Source: Shouchella shacheensis
GTDB lineage: Bacteria > Bacillota > Bacilli > Bacillales > Bacillaceae_D
Direction: 5' to 3'
Assembly (NCBI RefSeq): GCF_001484965.1
Contig: NZ_LLYY01000008.1
Coordinates: 124,001 to 188,000, forward strand
Length of the DNA stretch: 64,000 nucleotides
Part shown: piece after piece, positions 17,038 to 26,910 of the stretch
How the letters are laid out: each line of letters starts with the position of its first letter
Position numbering within the stretch: the stretch's first letter is position 1
Translations under genes and position numbers: made by a program
The notes under the pieces: model-generated
What the model saw: the letters and a program-made list of their open reading frames with translations, nothing else
Databases searched by the model: none
What the model was told of the DNA's origin: nothing

Positions 17038-17069
17038 AAGCTTCTTGGCGTGGCTAGGAAGCTTTTTTT
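17038..17069 (+). terminator. Intrinsic terminator after the 30-residue peptide
   Basis: Stem AAGCTTCT / AGGAAGCTT with one G-T pair, followed by TTTTTTT. Repeat copy B starts inside the T-tract. Confidence 0.85.
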
Positions 17070-17139
17070 GTCTAGCTCCGGCGGGTAGGAGCTCGGGATT
17101 TTTCGCCCTGACCAACCCGCCTACGCTTTTCGTATTGTC
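17069..17139 (+). repeat. Terminator-linked palindromic repeat, copy B (short form)
   Basis: A 71-base version: TGTCTAGCTCCGGCGGGTAG, GAGCTCGGGATTTTTCGCCC, then ACCCGCCTACGCTTTTCGTAT. The outer arms GGCGGGT/ACCCGCC are kept, but most of the internal hairpin is missing. It begins in the T-tract of the terminator before it. Confidence 0.85.
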
Positions 17140-17259
17140 TTGCTGGAGCGGGGACAAAATTGAAGAACAGGGGCATGGTCGTAGTGATGTCTAAGAAAAT
17201 ACGCTATCATATAGAGAGAATAGTTAGAGCACCGAAGTTTTGCTAGAGATGAGAGGTCG

Positions 17260-18984
17260 ATGTATGTGCGAACGGTATTTTCTTATTTACTTCCATATAA
17301 AGTAGCGGCAGGGGTCGCTTTTATTCTCATGTTGTTGGAGCTTGCTGTTGAGTTGCTTCAGCCGCTGTTGCTCGCGAAAATCATTGATGACGGCATTATG
17401 CAAGAGGATCTTGCCACCGTGCTCACTTGGGGTGCGGTGATGGTGGGGCTTTCCTTGCTAGCTTTTGGAGCCGGGGTGTTGAATTCTTTCTACGCGGGAC
17501 ATGCCGGCCAAAGCACGGGGTTTGATCTTAGAAACGCGATGTTTCGAAAAATTCAGCGGTCGAGTCTTGGGAACTTACAGCCGTTTGCAACGTCTTCGCT
17601 GATGACGCGGCTCACCAACGATGTGACGCAAATCCAGAACACGATCTTCATGGGGCTTCGGATTATGGCCCGAGCCCCTCTCCTTGTGGTTGGCGGGTCG
17701 ATTATGGCGCTTGTTGTCAACTGGAGGCTTGCCCTTTTTCTCCTTATAACTGTTCCGCTGCTCGTATTTTTTCTATTATGGGTCCTAAAAAAAGGGGTCC
17801 ATATTTTTGGCAAGGTGCAGCAGAATGTCGATGAGGTCAACCACGTGGTCCGCGAAAATTTAACGGGCCTGCGCTTGATTCGTGTGTTTGTGCGTGAGAG
17901 GTTTGAAATCGGCCGCTTTGTTGACAAGAGTGGGACGCTTATGAAAAATACGCGTAGCGCTTTTCGCTTAATGGAGCTGACGATGCCTGTACTGTTATTC
18001 CTGATGAATGCCTCGATTCTAGCCGTACTCTGGTTTGGAAGCATAAGCGTACAAGAGGGCGGCGCTGAAATTGGTGAAGTGGTCGCGATTGTCAACTACG
18101 CCACTCGGATTACCAGCGCGCTCGGGGTGTTTGCGATGATCATTATGGTCTTCTCCAGAGCACGTGCCTCGGCGCTACGCATTGAGGAGGTATTGCTTGG
18201 GACCGATGATGAGCTGGTGGGTTCACAGGGTCTGCCTGCTGAGAAAACCATCAGCGGGGATCTCGCGTTTGCGGATGTCTCGTTTTCCTATGAGGAGAAG
18301 ACGGCTCCGGTGCTCGAGCATATTTCCTTTCAGGCGAAGCGCGGGGAGACGATTGCTGTTATTGGTGAGACCGGAGCAGGAAAATCCTCGCTCTTTCAGC
18401 TCATTCCAAAGCTCTATACCCCTACATCAGGGGTTATACGGATGGATGGCGTGAATATACAGGATACTAATGTTCAGACGCTTCGAAAACAAATTGGCTA
18501 TGTCCCGCAGGCGGTGCGTCTGTTCTCAGGGACCATTCGAGAGAATATCGCTTGGGGCGTGCCTGAAGCAAGTGATGCAGCTGTGGAAGAAGCTGCAAGG
18601 ACAGCACAAATTCATGGCATGATCGAAGCCCTTCCCGAGGGCTATGCGACTCTTGTTGGCCAGCAAGGGGTGAACTTATCAGGAGGGCAGAAACAGCGCA
18701 TCTCCATCGCGCGTGCGCTTCTTCGAAACCCAAAGGTGCTGCTTCTGGATGACAGCACGAGCGCGCTTGATACCAAAACAGAAGGGCGTTTCCTGTCCGC
18801 GCTAGAGACTTATTCATGCACCACACTCATTGTGACGCAGAAGCTGTCCACGGCGCTTAGGGCCGATTCGATTCTTCTCCTAGAGCACGGAAAAATGGTC
18901 GGAATGGGCTCTCATGAGGAATTGCTAGCCACCTCTCCACTTTACAAGAAGCTTTATGAATCGCAGTACGGGAAGGAGGCGTGA
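17260..18984 (+). CDS. yfiB: Heterodimeric ABC exporter, degenerate-site subunit (YfiB-like)
   Basis: A 574-residue fused membrane-ATPase protein: six helices in residues 1-310, then the nucleotide-binding domain with Walker A IGETGAGKSSLFQL and signature NLSGGQKQRISIARALL. Walker B reads LLLDDSTSALD, so Asp replaces the catalytic Glu, and the H-loop position reads VTQKLS, so Gln replaces His. These changes mark the non-hydrolysing site of a heterodimer. The partner gene follows with a translational overlap. Together they probably export drugs or peptides, as YfiBC-type exporters are thought to do. The start is ATG 17260 behind AGAGG. Confidence 0.9.
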   Translation: MYVRTVFSYLLPYKVAAGVAFILMLLELAVELLQPLLLAKIIDDGIMQEDLATVLTWGAVMVGLSLLAFGAGVLNSFYAGHAGQSTGFDLRNAMFRKIQRSSLGNLQPFATSSLMTRLTNDVTQIQNTIFMGLRIMARAPLLVVGGSIMALVVNWRLALFLLITVPLLVFFLLWVLKKGVHIFGKVQQNVDEVNHVVRENLTGLRLIRVFVRERFEIGRFVDKSGTLMKNTRSAFRLMELTMPVLLFLMNASILAVLWFGSISVQEGGAEIGEVVAIVNYATRITSALGVFAMIIMVFSRARASALRIEEVLLGTDDELVGSQGLPAEKTISGDLAFADVSFSYEEKTAPVLEHISFQAKRGETIAVIGETGAGKSSLFQLIPKLYTPTSGVIRMDGVNIQDTNVQTLRKQIGYVPQAVRLFSGTIRENIAWGVPEASDAAVEEAARTAQIHGMIEALPEGYATLVGQQGVNLSGGQKQRISIARALLRNPKVLLLDDSTSALDTKTEGRFLSALETYSCTTLIVTQKLSTALRADSILLLEHGKMVGMGSHEELLATSPLYKKLYESQYGKEA

Positions 18985-18986
18985 AG

Positions 18987-20882
18987 ATGTCGCTCAAACA
19001 ACAGTTAAAAGCACCCTTTCAGTATAGGAATATCGATTGGCGTCACTCACAAGCGCCAGCGCCACAAAGCGAGTCGAGCGCCCCACGCCATCCTCATGCG
19101 GCGAGAGCGGGTGGCAAGAAGGAAAAGGTCCGAGACTGGAAAGAAGCCGTTGGTCGAATCTGGCGCTATCTTGCCAGGAGCAAGGCAGGGCTCACGCTCG
19201 TGGTCTTCTTAGTTTTTGCCAGCTCCACCTTTATGCTGCTTGGTCCGCTCTTAATCGGAATCATCATTGATGACTATATCTTGGCGGGGGCCATTGATGG
19301 GCTTGCGATGATGCTTTTGTTCTTACTACTCTCCTACTTGGGGCTGTCTCTTGCCACCTTTTTTCAGAATTTCTGGATGGTGAGTATTGCTCAGCGTGCC
19401 GTTTATGCGATCAGAAGAGATTTGTTTGCTCATTTGCAGAAGTTGCCGGTACGTTTCTTCGATCAAAGACAACATGGCGACGTGATGAGCCGTGTCACCA
19501 ACGATATTGAAAACATTTCAGGGACACTGAATTCTTCGATCGTGCAAATTCTTTCAAGTGTGATTACATTCGTCGGGATTCTTACGGTCATGCTTGTTTT
19601 ATCACCCGTATTGACACTTTTGACTATTCTTGTAATCCCCATTATGTTCTATGGCCTGAAGTGGATCACGAAACGAACGCGCGTATTCTTCAAAGACCAG
19701 CAGCGTGCGCTTGGGATTTTGAATGGCTATTCAGAAGAAACGATTGCTGGACAGACGATGGTGAAGACCTTCTCCCGGGAAGGGCCCATCATCGAAGATT
19801 TTGAGGCGAAGAATGCCTCTCTCAAAACGGCGGGGTTTTGGGCCCAGACCTACTCTGGCTTCATCCCTAAATTGATGAATGTCTTGAACAATATGAGTTT
19901 TACTGTGATTGCAGGAGTCGGAGGGTTGCTTGCGGTGAATCAAGTGGCTGGGGTCACCGTTGGGATCATGGTCGTATTTGTGGAGTATTCACGTCAGTTT
20001 ACACGCCCGCTCAGTGATCTTGCCAACCAGTTTAACATGCTTCTCTCCGCACTCGCCGGGGCTGAGCGGGTGTTTGACATTATGGACGAAGAGCCAGAAC
20101 GTGACCGAGAAGGGGCACGATCAGTAGAATCGATAAAAGGGGATGTGACCCTTTCAAATGTCAGCTTCTCTTATGAGGACGAACCAACGCTTCAGGACAT
20201 CAGTTTTCAGGCGAAAGCTGGGGAGACGGTCGCTTTTGTTGGGCCTACCGGGGCTGGGAAGACGACGATTATCAATTTGCTTGCGGGGTTTTATGAGCCA
20301 AGTGCTGGAACGATTGAAATGGACGGAAAAGATATGAGGCAGTTGCGGCGAGAGGATTTACGAAAGCAGATGGGGGTGGTTCTGCAAGATTCGTTTCTTT
20401 TTCAAGGCTCTATTCGTGAAAACATTCGCTACGGGCGTCTCGCTGCGAGTGATGGGGAAGTTGAGGAAGCCGCGAAACTCGCCAACGCTCACGGGTTTAT
20501 CACTCATTTGAAGAACGGCTACGAGACGCGTCTCGGCCAGGACGGAAGTGGCATAAGTCAGGGACAAAGGCAGCTGCTCTCCATTGCTCGGGCGCTTCTC
20601 GCGAGTCCATCGATTTTGATTTTGGACGAGGCGACTTCCAGTATCGATACCGTGACAGAAATGAAGATCCAAGAGGCGCTTGGCCGGTTAATGGAAGGGC
20701 GCACAAGCTTTGTCATCGCCCACCGCTTGAACACCATTGAAGCCGCTGATCAAATTCTCGTCCTGCAAGACGGACGGCTAACGGAGCAAGGAAATCACCA
20801 GCAACTCATGCAGCGAGGCGGCTTTTACTATGAATTGCAGCAAACAAACCAAATGGCGGGCGAGAAAGCAGATGAGGCTTAG
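18987..20882 (+). CDS. yfiC: Heterodimeric ABC exporter, catalytic subunit (YfiC-like)
   Basis: A 631-residue partner of the preceding protein. After a polar, Pro/Ala/His-rich N-terminal extension of about 50 residues come six helices and an ATPase domain with Walker A VGPTGAGKTTIINLL, canonical Walker B ILILDEATSSID (Glu present) and H-loop IAHRLN. The signature is GISQGQRQLLSIARAL, where SQGQ replaces SGGQ. The good Walker B/H-loop here and the good signature in YfiB build the active site, and the reverse pair builds the degenerate one. A GTG at 18981 overlaps the upstream stop, but ATG 18987 is spaced 7 bases from GGAGG. Confidence 0.9.
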   Translation: MSLKQQLKAPFQYRNIDWRHSQAPAPQSESSAPRHPHAARAGGKKEKVRDWKEAVGRIWRYLARSKAGLTLVVFLVFASSTFMLLGPLLIGIIIDDYILAGAIDGLAMMLLFLLLSYLGLSLATFFQNFWMVSIAQRAVYAIRRDLFAHLQKLPVRFFDQRQHGDVMSRVTNDIENISGTLNSSIVQILSSVITFVGILTVMLVLSPVLTLLTILVIPIMFYGLKWITKRTRVFFKDQQRALGILNGYSEETIAGQTMVKTFSREGPIIEDFEAKNASLKTAGFWAQTYSGFIPKLMNVLNNMSFTVIAGVGGLLAVNQVAGVTVGIMVVFVEYSRQFTRPLSDLANQFNMLLSALAGAERVFDIMDEEPERDREGARSVESIKGDVTLSNVSFSYEDEPTLQDISFQAKAGETVAFVGPTGAGKTTIINLLAGFYEPSAGTIEMDGKDMRQLRREDLRKQMGVVLQDSFLFQGSIRENIRYGRLAASDGEVEEAAKLANAHGFITHLKNGYETRLGQDGSGISQGQRQLLSIARALLASPSILILDEATSSIDTVTEMKIQEALGRLMEGRTSFVIAHRLNTIEAADQILVLQDGRLTEQGNHQQLMQRGGFYYELQQTNQMAGEKADEA

Positions 20883-20968
20883 GGGACGACGAGAGGAGTG
20901 GACAAAAGTGTAGTACAGCCTTCCGGTTTAGGTTCCAAGCGTCAAAGTGCTTTTTTTTCAGACAATGA

Positions 20969-20997
20969 AAGCTCATGAGGGAGTGGCTCATGAGCTT
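20969..20997 (+). terminator. Hairpin downstream of the ABC exporter
   Basis: Perfect 10-bp stem AAGCTCATGA / TCATGAGCTT with a 9-base loop. The T tail is weak (TTGCTT), so termination here is plausible but not certain. Confidence 0.6.
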
Positions 20998-21083
20998 GCT
21001 TACATTAGAGGGAATTAATACAAAATGAGAAGGAGGAAATTTAGCACTATTTGTCGAAAACTTAGTACAGAGAGAAATTGTCT

Positions 21084-22379
21084 ATGGAGGAGTCGAGTAC
21101 TTTTATGATTATTGAAACACTCTTGTTAAACGTCTTGATCACGCTCGCTCCTGTACTCGTTTTTAGTCTGAGACCAGGGGCAGGAGGGAAGGTTCAACCT
21201 CCTCTTGTGATGTTTGGGTTTATGAGCATCACGGTTGTGCTTTGCATGCTCTTCCCATTTGAGCAGTTTGATTTGTACTGGGATTTGCGATATGTCCCCA
21301 TTTTGCTTGCCTTTCTATATGGAAACAAAAGAGCTGGATGGGGAGTGGCCGGCGTGGCGGTCGTGGTGCGTCTTTTTTTAGGAGAAGAGTTTTGGTTCTA
21401 CGGGGTAGCGACGATAATTATTACTGCACTCGTTCTCTCAGTCTTCTCTGACCGCTATCAAACGCTTACGTATAAGTGGCCGCGATTACGATTTGCGTTG
21501 TTACTTTCCATTTGTCCGATCCTCAGTAAATTTTTGGTGATGGTTCCTGTTGTGTTTTATGACACGGAGCGTCTCACGCTCTCCCTGTGGATGCATGGAA
21601 CTTTTTATTCGATTTTTGTTTTAATTTCCGTTTGTTTAACAACTTTGTTGTACGAAACACTTATTGAGCGGGAACGTATACTTCAAGAAATCGTGCGTGC
21701 GGAAAAGTACAACACATTAGGTGAACTGGCCGCTTCTATTGCACACGAAGTCCGAAATCCATTAACGGTCGTCAAAGGGTTTCTCCAATTGATGAGTCAA
21801 AAGAACGAGACAAAATCCACTCAGTATTATCAATTAATTATGAGTGAGTTGAACCGGGCCGAAGTGATTATTAATGATTACTTAAACTTCGCTAAACCAA
21901 GGTTGGATGAAATGGCGACTGTGAACGTCAAAGAAAATGTTCAAGAAGTGGTCTCCCTCCTTGAACCCTATGCGCTAAAAGATGGCGTGATGTTATCGGG
22001 GTCTTACATAGAGAACGTAACGTTAACAACCGATCGTAACAAGCTTAAGCAAGCGTTGATTAATTTTGTGAAAAACGGAATCGAGGCCACCTCTTCTGGC
22101 GGCAGTGTTCACGTTTCAATGGAGCTTATGAACGAGCGCTGGATTGGCATTGAAATTGCAGACACAGGGATAGGGATGACAAAAGAACAAGTGCATCGGG
22201 TAGGCTCTGTTTATTTCACAACGAAAGAGACGGGGACAGGTCTTGGCACGATGGTGTCTATCCGCCTGATCGAAGCGATGGGCGGGACGGTCGCTTACAA
22301 GAGTGAAATCAATAAGGGAACAGCTGTACATATTCAACTGCCAGCTTCAACCAGCAGAGATGAAGCAGACATAAATTAA
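21084..22379 (+). CDS. Membrane sensor histidine kinase, KinB-like
   Basis: A sensor kinase of about 431 residues. The N-terminal half (about 10-190) has six hydrophobic segments resembling the 5TMR-LYT sensor module. The HisKA motif is ELAASIAHEVRNPLTVVKGFLQLM with the phospho-acceptor His, followed by an N-box (KNGIEATSSGG), DTGIGM and GTGLGTMVSIRLIEAMGG. The core is typical of sporulation-type kinases such as KinB, so phosphorelay input is possible. No response regulator is adjacent, which fits an orphan kinase. Start is uncertain: ATG 21084 or ATG 21105, the latter with GGAGGAG about 12 bases upstream. Confidence 0.85.
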   Translation: MEESSTFMIIETLLLNVLITLAPVLVFSLRPGAGGKVQPPLVMFGFMSITVVLCMLFPFEQFDLYWDLRYVPILLAFLYGNKRAGWGVAGVAVVVRLFLGEEFWFYGVATIIITALVLSVFSDRYQTLTYKWPRLRFALLLSICPILSKFLVMVPVVFYDTERLTLSLWMHGTFYSIFVLISVCLTTLLYETLIERERILQEIVRAEKYNTLGELAASIAHEVRNPLTVVKGFLQLMSQKNETKSTQYYQLIMSELNRAEVIINDYLNFAKPRLDEMATVNVKENVQEVVSLLEPYALKDGVMLSGSYIENVTLTTDRNKLKQALINFVKNGIEATSSGGSVHVSMELMNERWIGIEIADTGIGMTKEQVHRVGSVYFTTKETGTGLGTMVSIRLIEAMGGTVAYKSEINKGTAVHIQLPASTSRDEADIN

Positions 22380-22389
22380 GGTGAAAGGG

Positions 22390-22418
22390 TTTACAGATTT
22401 GTTGTATTGATATATGAT
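22390..22418 (+). promoter_or_regulatory. Promoter of the glpFK operon
   Basis: TTTACA (22390-22395) and TATGAT (22413-22418) with a 17-base spacer, placed about 40 bases before the leader terminator and about 415 bases before the glpF start. This spacing suggests a regulated leader. Confidence 0.65.
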
Positions 22419-22456
22419 AATGGCAAGTTAATAAATAGGCTGATGAGTCAATGAGG

Positions 22457-22512
22457 GACAGCTTTTTACAGAACATGGAGCACATGGAGTCTGTAAAAAG
22501 CTGTCTTTTTTT
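22457..22512 (+). promoter_or_regulatory. glpF leader terminator, candidate GlpP antitermination site
   Basis: A perfect 16-bp stem (22457-22472 with 22490-22505) whose arms read GACAGCTTTTTACAGA and its complement, with a 17-base loop carrying ACATGGAG twice, followed by TTTTTTT. It lies between a promoter and glpF. In Bacillus subtilis, GlpP with glycerol-3-phosphate lets transcription pass leader terminators of glpFK and glpD, and a glpP gene is present at 28581. Site function is inferred. It could instead end the kinase transcript. Confidence 0.65.
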
Positions 22513-22807
22513 GTCTAGCTCCGGCGGGTAAGCAACCCGCCTGCGCTTTTCGGTATTGTCTAGCTCCGGCGGGTAGGAGCGTCGAGATTTTTCGCCCCGA
22601 TAACAAAATCCAAAGGCGGGATTTGGTTATCGGGTCTCCAAAGTTCTCGCTCCTGAGCAACCCGCCTGCGCTTTTCGGTATTGTCTAGCTCCGGCGGGTA
22701 GGAGCGTCGAGATTTTTCGCCCTGACAACGAAATCCAAGAACGGGATTTCTTTTGCCAGGTCTCCAAAATTCTCGCTCCTAGGCAACCCGCCTGCGCTTT
22801 TCGGTAT
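22512..22807 (+). repeat. Triple tandem cluster of the terminator-linked palindromic repeat, copies C1-C3
   Basis: Three head-to-tail units, each starting TGTCTAGCTCCGGCGGGTA and ending ACCCGCCTGCGCTTTTCGGT: C1 22512-22556 (45 bases, only GGCGGGT-aagca-ACCCGCC), C2 22557-22681 (125 bases) and C3 22682-22807 (126 bases). C2 and C3 contain nested arms GGAGCG/CGCTCC; in C2 a further inner hairpin pairs CCCGATAAC with GTTATCGGG. The cluster fills the space between the leader terminator and glpF. Confidence 0.9.
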
Positions 22808-22833
22808 TAGTATAGTTTTCTGGAGGGGTAAGC

Positions 22834-23544
22834 ATGTGGATGGAAATGTTGGCAGAACTCGTTGGAACGATGATTCTGATTATCTTTGGGGCAGGGGTTG
22901 TCGCTGGGAATGTATTAAAAAAGACCAAGTCAGAGAATATGGGCTGGGTGGGGATCTCGTTTGGCTGGGGATTTGGAGTCGCTCTTGGGGTGTATGTATC
23001 TGGAACCGTTAGTGAAGGTCACTTGAATCCAGCCGTAACTCTTGGTTTCGCTGCGATCGGAGAATTTCCATGGACAAAGGTACTTCCCTATATTATTGGA
23101 CAAATCGCGGGCGCCTTCCTCGGCGCAGTGACCGTCTATCTTCACTACCTGCCTCATTGGAAAGCGACAGAGGATCCAGGGGCAAAGCTTAACACATTTG
23201 CCACTGATCCGGCCATTCGGCATTATCCATCGAACGTTATCAGTGAAGCGATCGGAACAGCGATTTTGTTGTTTGGTCTTCTTGCGATTGGGGCAAATAC
23301 CTTCACCGAAGGCCTGAACCCGATGATTGTTGGTGTGCTCATTATTGCGATTGGCTTGTCTCTTGGTGGGCCAACAGGATACGCGATTAACCCCGCTCGT
23401 GACTTGGGACCCCGTCTGGCCCACTTCTTGCTGCCAATTCACGGAAAAGGCACCTCGGACTGGAAGTATGCGTGGGTACCGATTGTTGGACCGATCGCTG
23501 GCGGTGTTGTAGGATCATTTTTATACGTCTGGTTACTTGGGTAA
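22834..23544 (+). CDS. glpF: Glycerol uptake facilitator
   Basis: A 236-residue aquaglyceroporin that lets glycerol diffuse across the membrane. Six helices are present, and both pore half-helices carry the NPA signature: GHLNPAVTLG in the first half and INPARDLGPRLAH in the second, where the NPARD form is the glycerol-channel version. The start is ATG 22834 behind GGAGGGG. glpK follows 36 bases later, so entering glycerol is trapped at once by phosphorylation. Expression probably depends on read-through of the leader terminator upstream. Confidence 0.95.
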   Translation: MWMEMLAELVGTMILIIFGAGVVAGNVLKKTKSENMGWVGISFGWGFGVALGVYVSGTVSEGHLNPAVTLGFAAIGEFPWTKVLPYIIGQIAGAFLGAVTVYLHYLPHWKATEDPGAKLNTFATDPAIRHYPSNVISEAIGTAILLFGLLAIGANTFTEGLNPMIVGVLIIAIGLSLGGPTGYAINPARDLGPRLAHFLLPIHGKGTSDWKYAWVPIVGPIAGGVVGSFLYVWLLG

Positions 23545-23556
23545 AGAATAAAGTAA

Positions 23557-25086
<1,530 letters not shown>

Positions 25087-25090
25087 GAAG

Positions 25091-25128
25091 AGGAAGAAGC
25101 CAGGGAGTGTTCTCGCTGGCTTCTTCCT
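25091..25128 (+). terminator. Intrinsic terminator after glpK
   Basis: Stem AGGAAGAAGCCAG / CTGGCTTCTTCCT of 13 bp with a 12-base loop and a short T tail (TTG TG). It ends the glpFK operon. Confidence 0.8.
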
Positions 25129-25156
25129 TGTGTTCGAAAAGAAGCAAGAGGGGCGA

Positions 25157-25557
25157 TTACACCCCATTAAGTTTTTCTTCCATCTTTTTAACTAAGAAGG
25201 AAAGATGATGGTAGTAGGATGGGAGCTGCTTGAAAATGGTTAAGGCTAGCTCCTCATTATACGTATGAACAGTGAGGTCCGGTCGTTGATCATTGTGAGG
25301 CAGGAGATGGTATGCTCTTCACTAAGGTAGCCGATTTCTCTAAAGGTACGAAACACTCCTTTTGGAGAGCCCACATCTAAGCCTTCCACATCGTAGAGAA
25401 ATTGTTTTCCGGCTTTCCAACAGGCTTCAAAACTAACTTCAAACCTTTGTAGGCTAGCATCTCTCTCGATAGCCGAAGGACTTTGAATTTCAAGGACTTC
25501 TTCAAATGCGCTGAGTGCTTTTTGAGCGGTTTGTAAGCGTTGCTTTACCCTTTCCAA
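25157..25557 (-). pseudogene. hepT: HepT-like HEPN toxin, frameshifted at its catalytic motif
   Basis: A HEPN-domain RNase toxin of about 132 residues if repaired. The first 96 codons read normally (start TTG 25557 behind GGAGGG) to R93 in MINDRTSL, then the frame is lost and ends at 25246. Adding one base near 25271 restores RTSLVHTYNEELALTIF and a typical helix ending VKKMEEKLNGV at 25157. The repaired sequence carries the exact RX4HXY motif of HepT; the break lies between the Arg and the His. The toxin as written cannot have an intact active site. It overlaps the antitoxin gene by 13 bases. Confidence 0.8.
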
Positions 25558-25856
25558 AGGATGCCCTCCTTTTTCACTTGTGCCAGAAATTCAGAACTAG
25601 TCGAGGTAAGGTCAACAAGCTCTACGTGGTATGGAATCAGCGACTCTTCTACCGCATCTCGAAGAGCGACCCACGTTTTTTCTGGAATCTTTGGATCAGA
25701 TAGTATTCCAATATCAATGTCGGAAGTTCGCTTCTCTTCTTTACGGGCCCAGGAGCCAAACAAATACACTTCAGCGTTCACATTACGAAGCGTTTGTTGA
25801 ATGATTGATTTAAGCAAGGCTAGTGTTGCTTCACGGTTGTTCGAAAGGGTACTCAC
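25545..25856 (-). CDS. mntA: MntA-like minimal nucleotidyltransferase antitoxin
   Basis: A 103-residue MNT-fold protein. G34-S35 and D46/D48 in FGSWARKEEKRTSDIDIGIL form an exact GSX10DXD motif, the metal and nucleotide site. Family members neutralise HepT by adding AMP groups to the Tyr of its RX4HXY motif. The gene is first in the pair and overlaps the toxin gene, the standard arrangement. The antitoxin appears intact while the toxin is broken, a common end-state for decaying toxin-antitoxin loci. Confidence 0.88.
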   Translation of the reverse strand: MSTLSNNREATLALLKSIIQQTLRNVNAEVYLFGSWARKEEKRTSDIDIGILSDPKIPEKTWVALRDAVEESLIPYHVELVDLTSTSSEFLAQVKKEGILWKG

Positions 25857-25911
25857 CTAGTGCTCCCCCGTTTCTTTTTCCTTAGTATACCACGCCATCA
25901 GAAACGCAGAG

Positions 25912-26655
25912 CTAGTCCAAGTACCGATCCACAGAAACGACTTCTCCGTCTGGAAACGTGGAGGCGCACAAGCACTTCACGAGCGCTGATGCCACCACAG
26001 AAGGCGGGCGAAGCATGTCCCGTTCTTTAAACGAGACAAACCGCTCAATATCGGCGAATTGTTCCTGGCTTGAGGAGCGGATCAACGCTTGCATGTCCGT
26101 GTCCATAATGCTTGGGTCAAACGCACAGGCTTGGGCACCGTTTGGGACGGAAGCTTGTTCAGCACTCACGGACTTGGTGAACATGTTTAATCCTGCTTTC
26201 GTGCTGGAATAGTTGCTCCAGCCTGACACGGGGGTTTGTGCGGCACCTGAGGTAACGTGAACCATTCGTTTATCGGTCTGAGTGCCCTCCAGCTGTTGAA
26301 GAAAGGCATTGGCCAGTACGATGGGCGCGGTTAAGTTTAAGGTGACGTTGGTTTCAATGTCTTTTCCGTTTAAAGTGGAAACCGGACCAATAGGTGTAAC
26401 GAGACCTGCGTTCTGTACCAAATAGCAACACTCAAGCTCAGAAGTTGGAATGGATTGAAGAATTGTCTTCAGGGTCTTTTCCGCAAGGCTAAGATCCGTT
26501 AAATCCACTTGGTGGAAGTAAACATTTTCGAGATTGGCTAGGTCTTCAGAAATCGACCTGGCGAGACCGTGGACGATGAAGCCTTGTTGATGCAAGGTTT
26601 CAACGACACTTGCTCCTAGCCCTCTGGACGCACCGGTAACGATGGCAAGTTTCAT
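25912..26655 (-). CDS. Short-chain dehydrogenase/reductase, YueD-like (benzil reductase type)
   Basis: A 247-residue NAD(P)-dependent SDR. The cofactor motif is VTGASRGLGAS (residues 6-16), NAG occurs in LVQNAGLVTPIG, and the catalytic Ser...YxxxK is ITSG-like VTSGAAQTPVSGWSNYSSTKAG with Tyr and Lys. The C-terminal region has DPSIMDTDMQALIRSSS and ERFVSFKE. This pattern matches Bacillus YueD, described as a benzil reductase related to sepiapterin reductase; the natural substrate is unknown. The start is ATG 26655 behind GGAGAG; the longer ORF to 26793 lacks a ribosome site. Confidence 0.85.
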   Translation of the reverse strand: MKLAIVTGASRGLGASVVETLHQQGFIVHGLARSISEDLANLENVYFHQVDLTDLSLAEKTLKTILQSIPTSELECCYLVQNAGLVTPIGPVSTLNGKDIETNVTLNLTAPIVLANAFLQQLEGTQTDKRMVHVTSGAAQTPVSGWSNYSSTKAGLNMFTKSVSAEQASVPNGAQACAFDPSIMDTDMQALIRSSSQEQFADIERFVSFKERDMLRPPSVVASALVKCLCASTFPDGEVVSVDRYLD

Positions 26656-26746
26656 ACAAATCTCTCCATTCCTTTTTCTCCATTCTAGCGATGGTTTGAA
26701 AGAAGTGTCAATGTGGAACAGTATAAGAGGAATGCGAGCGTTCCTC

Positions 26747-26775
26747 TTTACGTTTGTTAGAATCCGACGTATACT
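26747..26775 (+). promoter_or_regulatory. Promoter of glpD
   Basis: TTTACG (26747-26752) and TATACT (26770-26775) with a 17-base spacer, upstream of a leader terminator. Confidence 0.65.
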
Positions 26776-26811
26776 AACGGTAAGTTGATACACATGATCT
26801 GAGTCTATGAG

Positions 26812-26875
26812 GGGATCACAGCATTCAAAAAGACGTGGCGTACGTCTTGTTTGAGTTGCCGTGGTCCCTTTTTTT
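26812..26875 (+). promoter_or_regulatory. glpD leader terminator, candidate GlpP antitermination site
   Basis: GGGATCACAGC (26812-26822) pairs with GCCGTGGTCCC (26858-26868) through one mismatch and one G-T pair, and T7 follows. A second stem AAGACGT/ACGTCTT (26830-26836 with 26842-26848) sits inside. It lies between the glpD promoter and start codon with no gene before it on this strand, so it is an attenuator rather than an end-of-operon terminator. Control by the nearby glpP product is inferred from B. subtilis. Confidence 0.75.
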
Positions 26876-26910
26876 CATGCAATGATAGGAATCACTAGGG
26901 GGAAAACAAG

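Noticed and set aside
17553-18095. Minus-strand ORF of 180 codons within the YfiB-like gene
   Set aside because: The overlapping ABC exporter is full length with all motifs; the antisense frame has no signals of its own.
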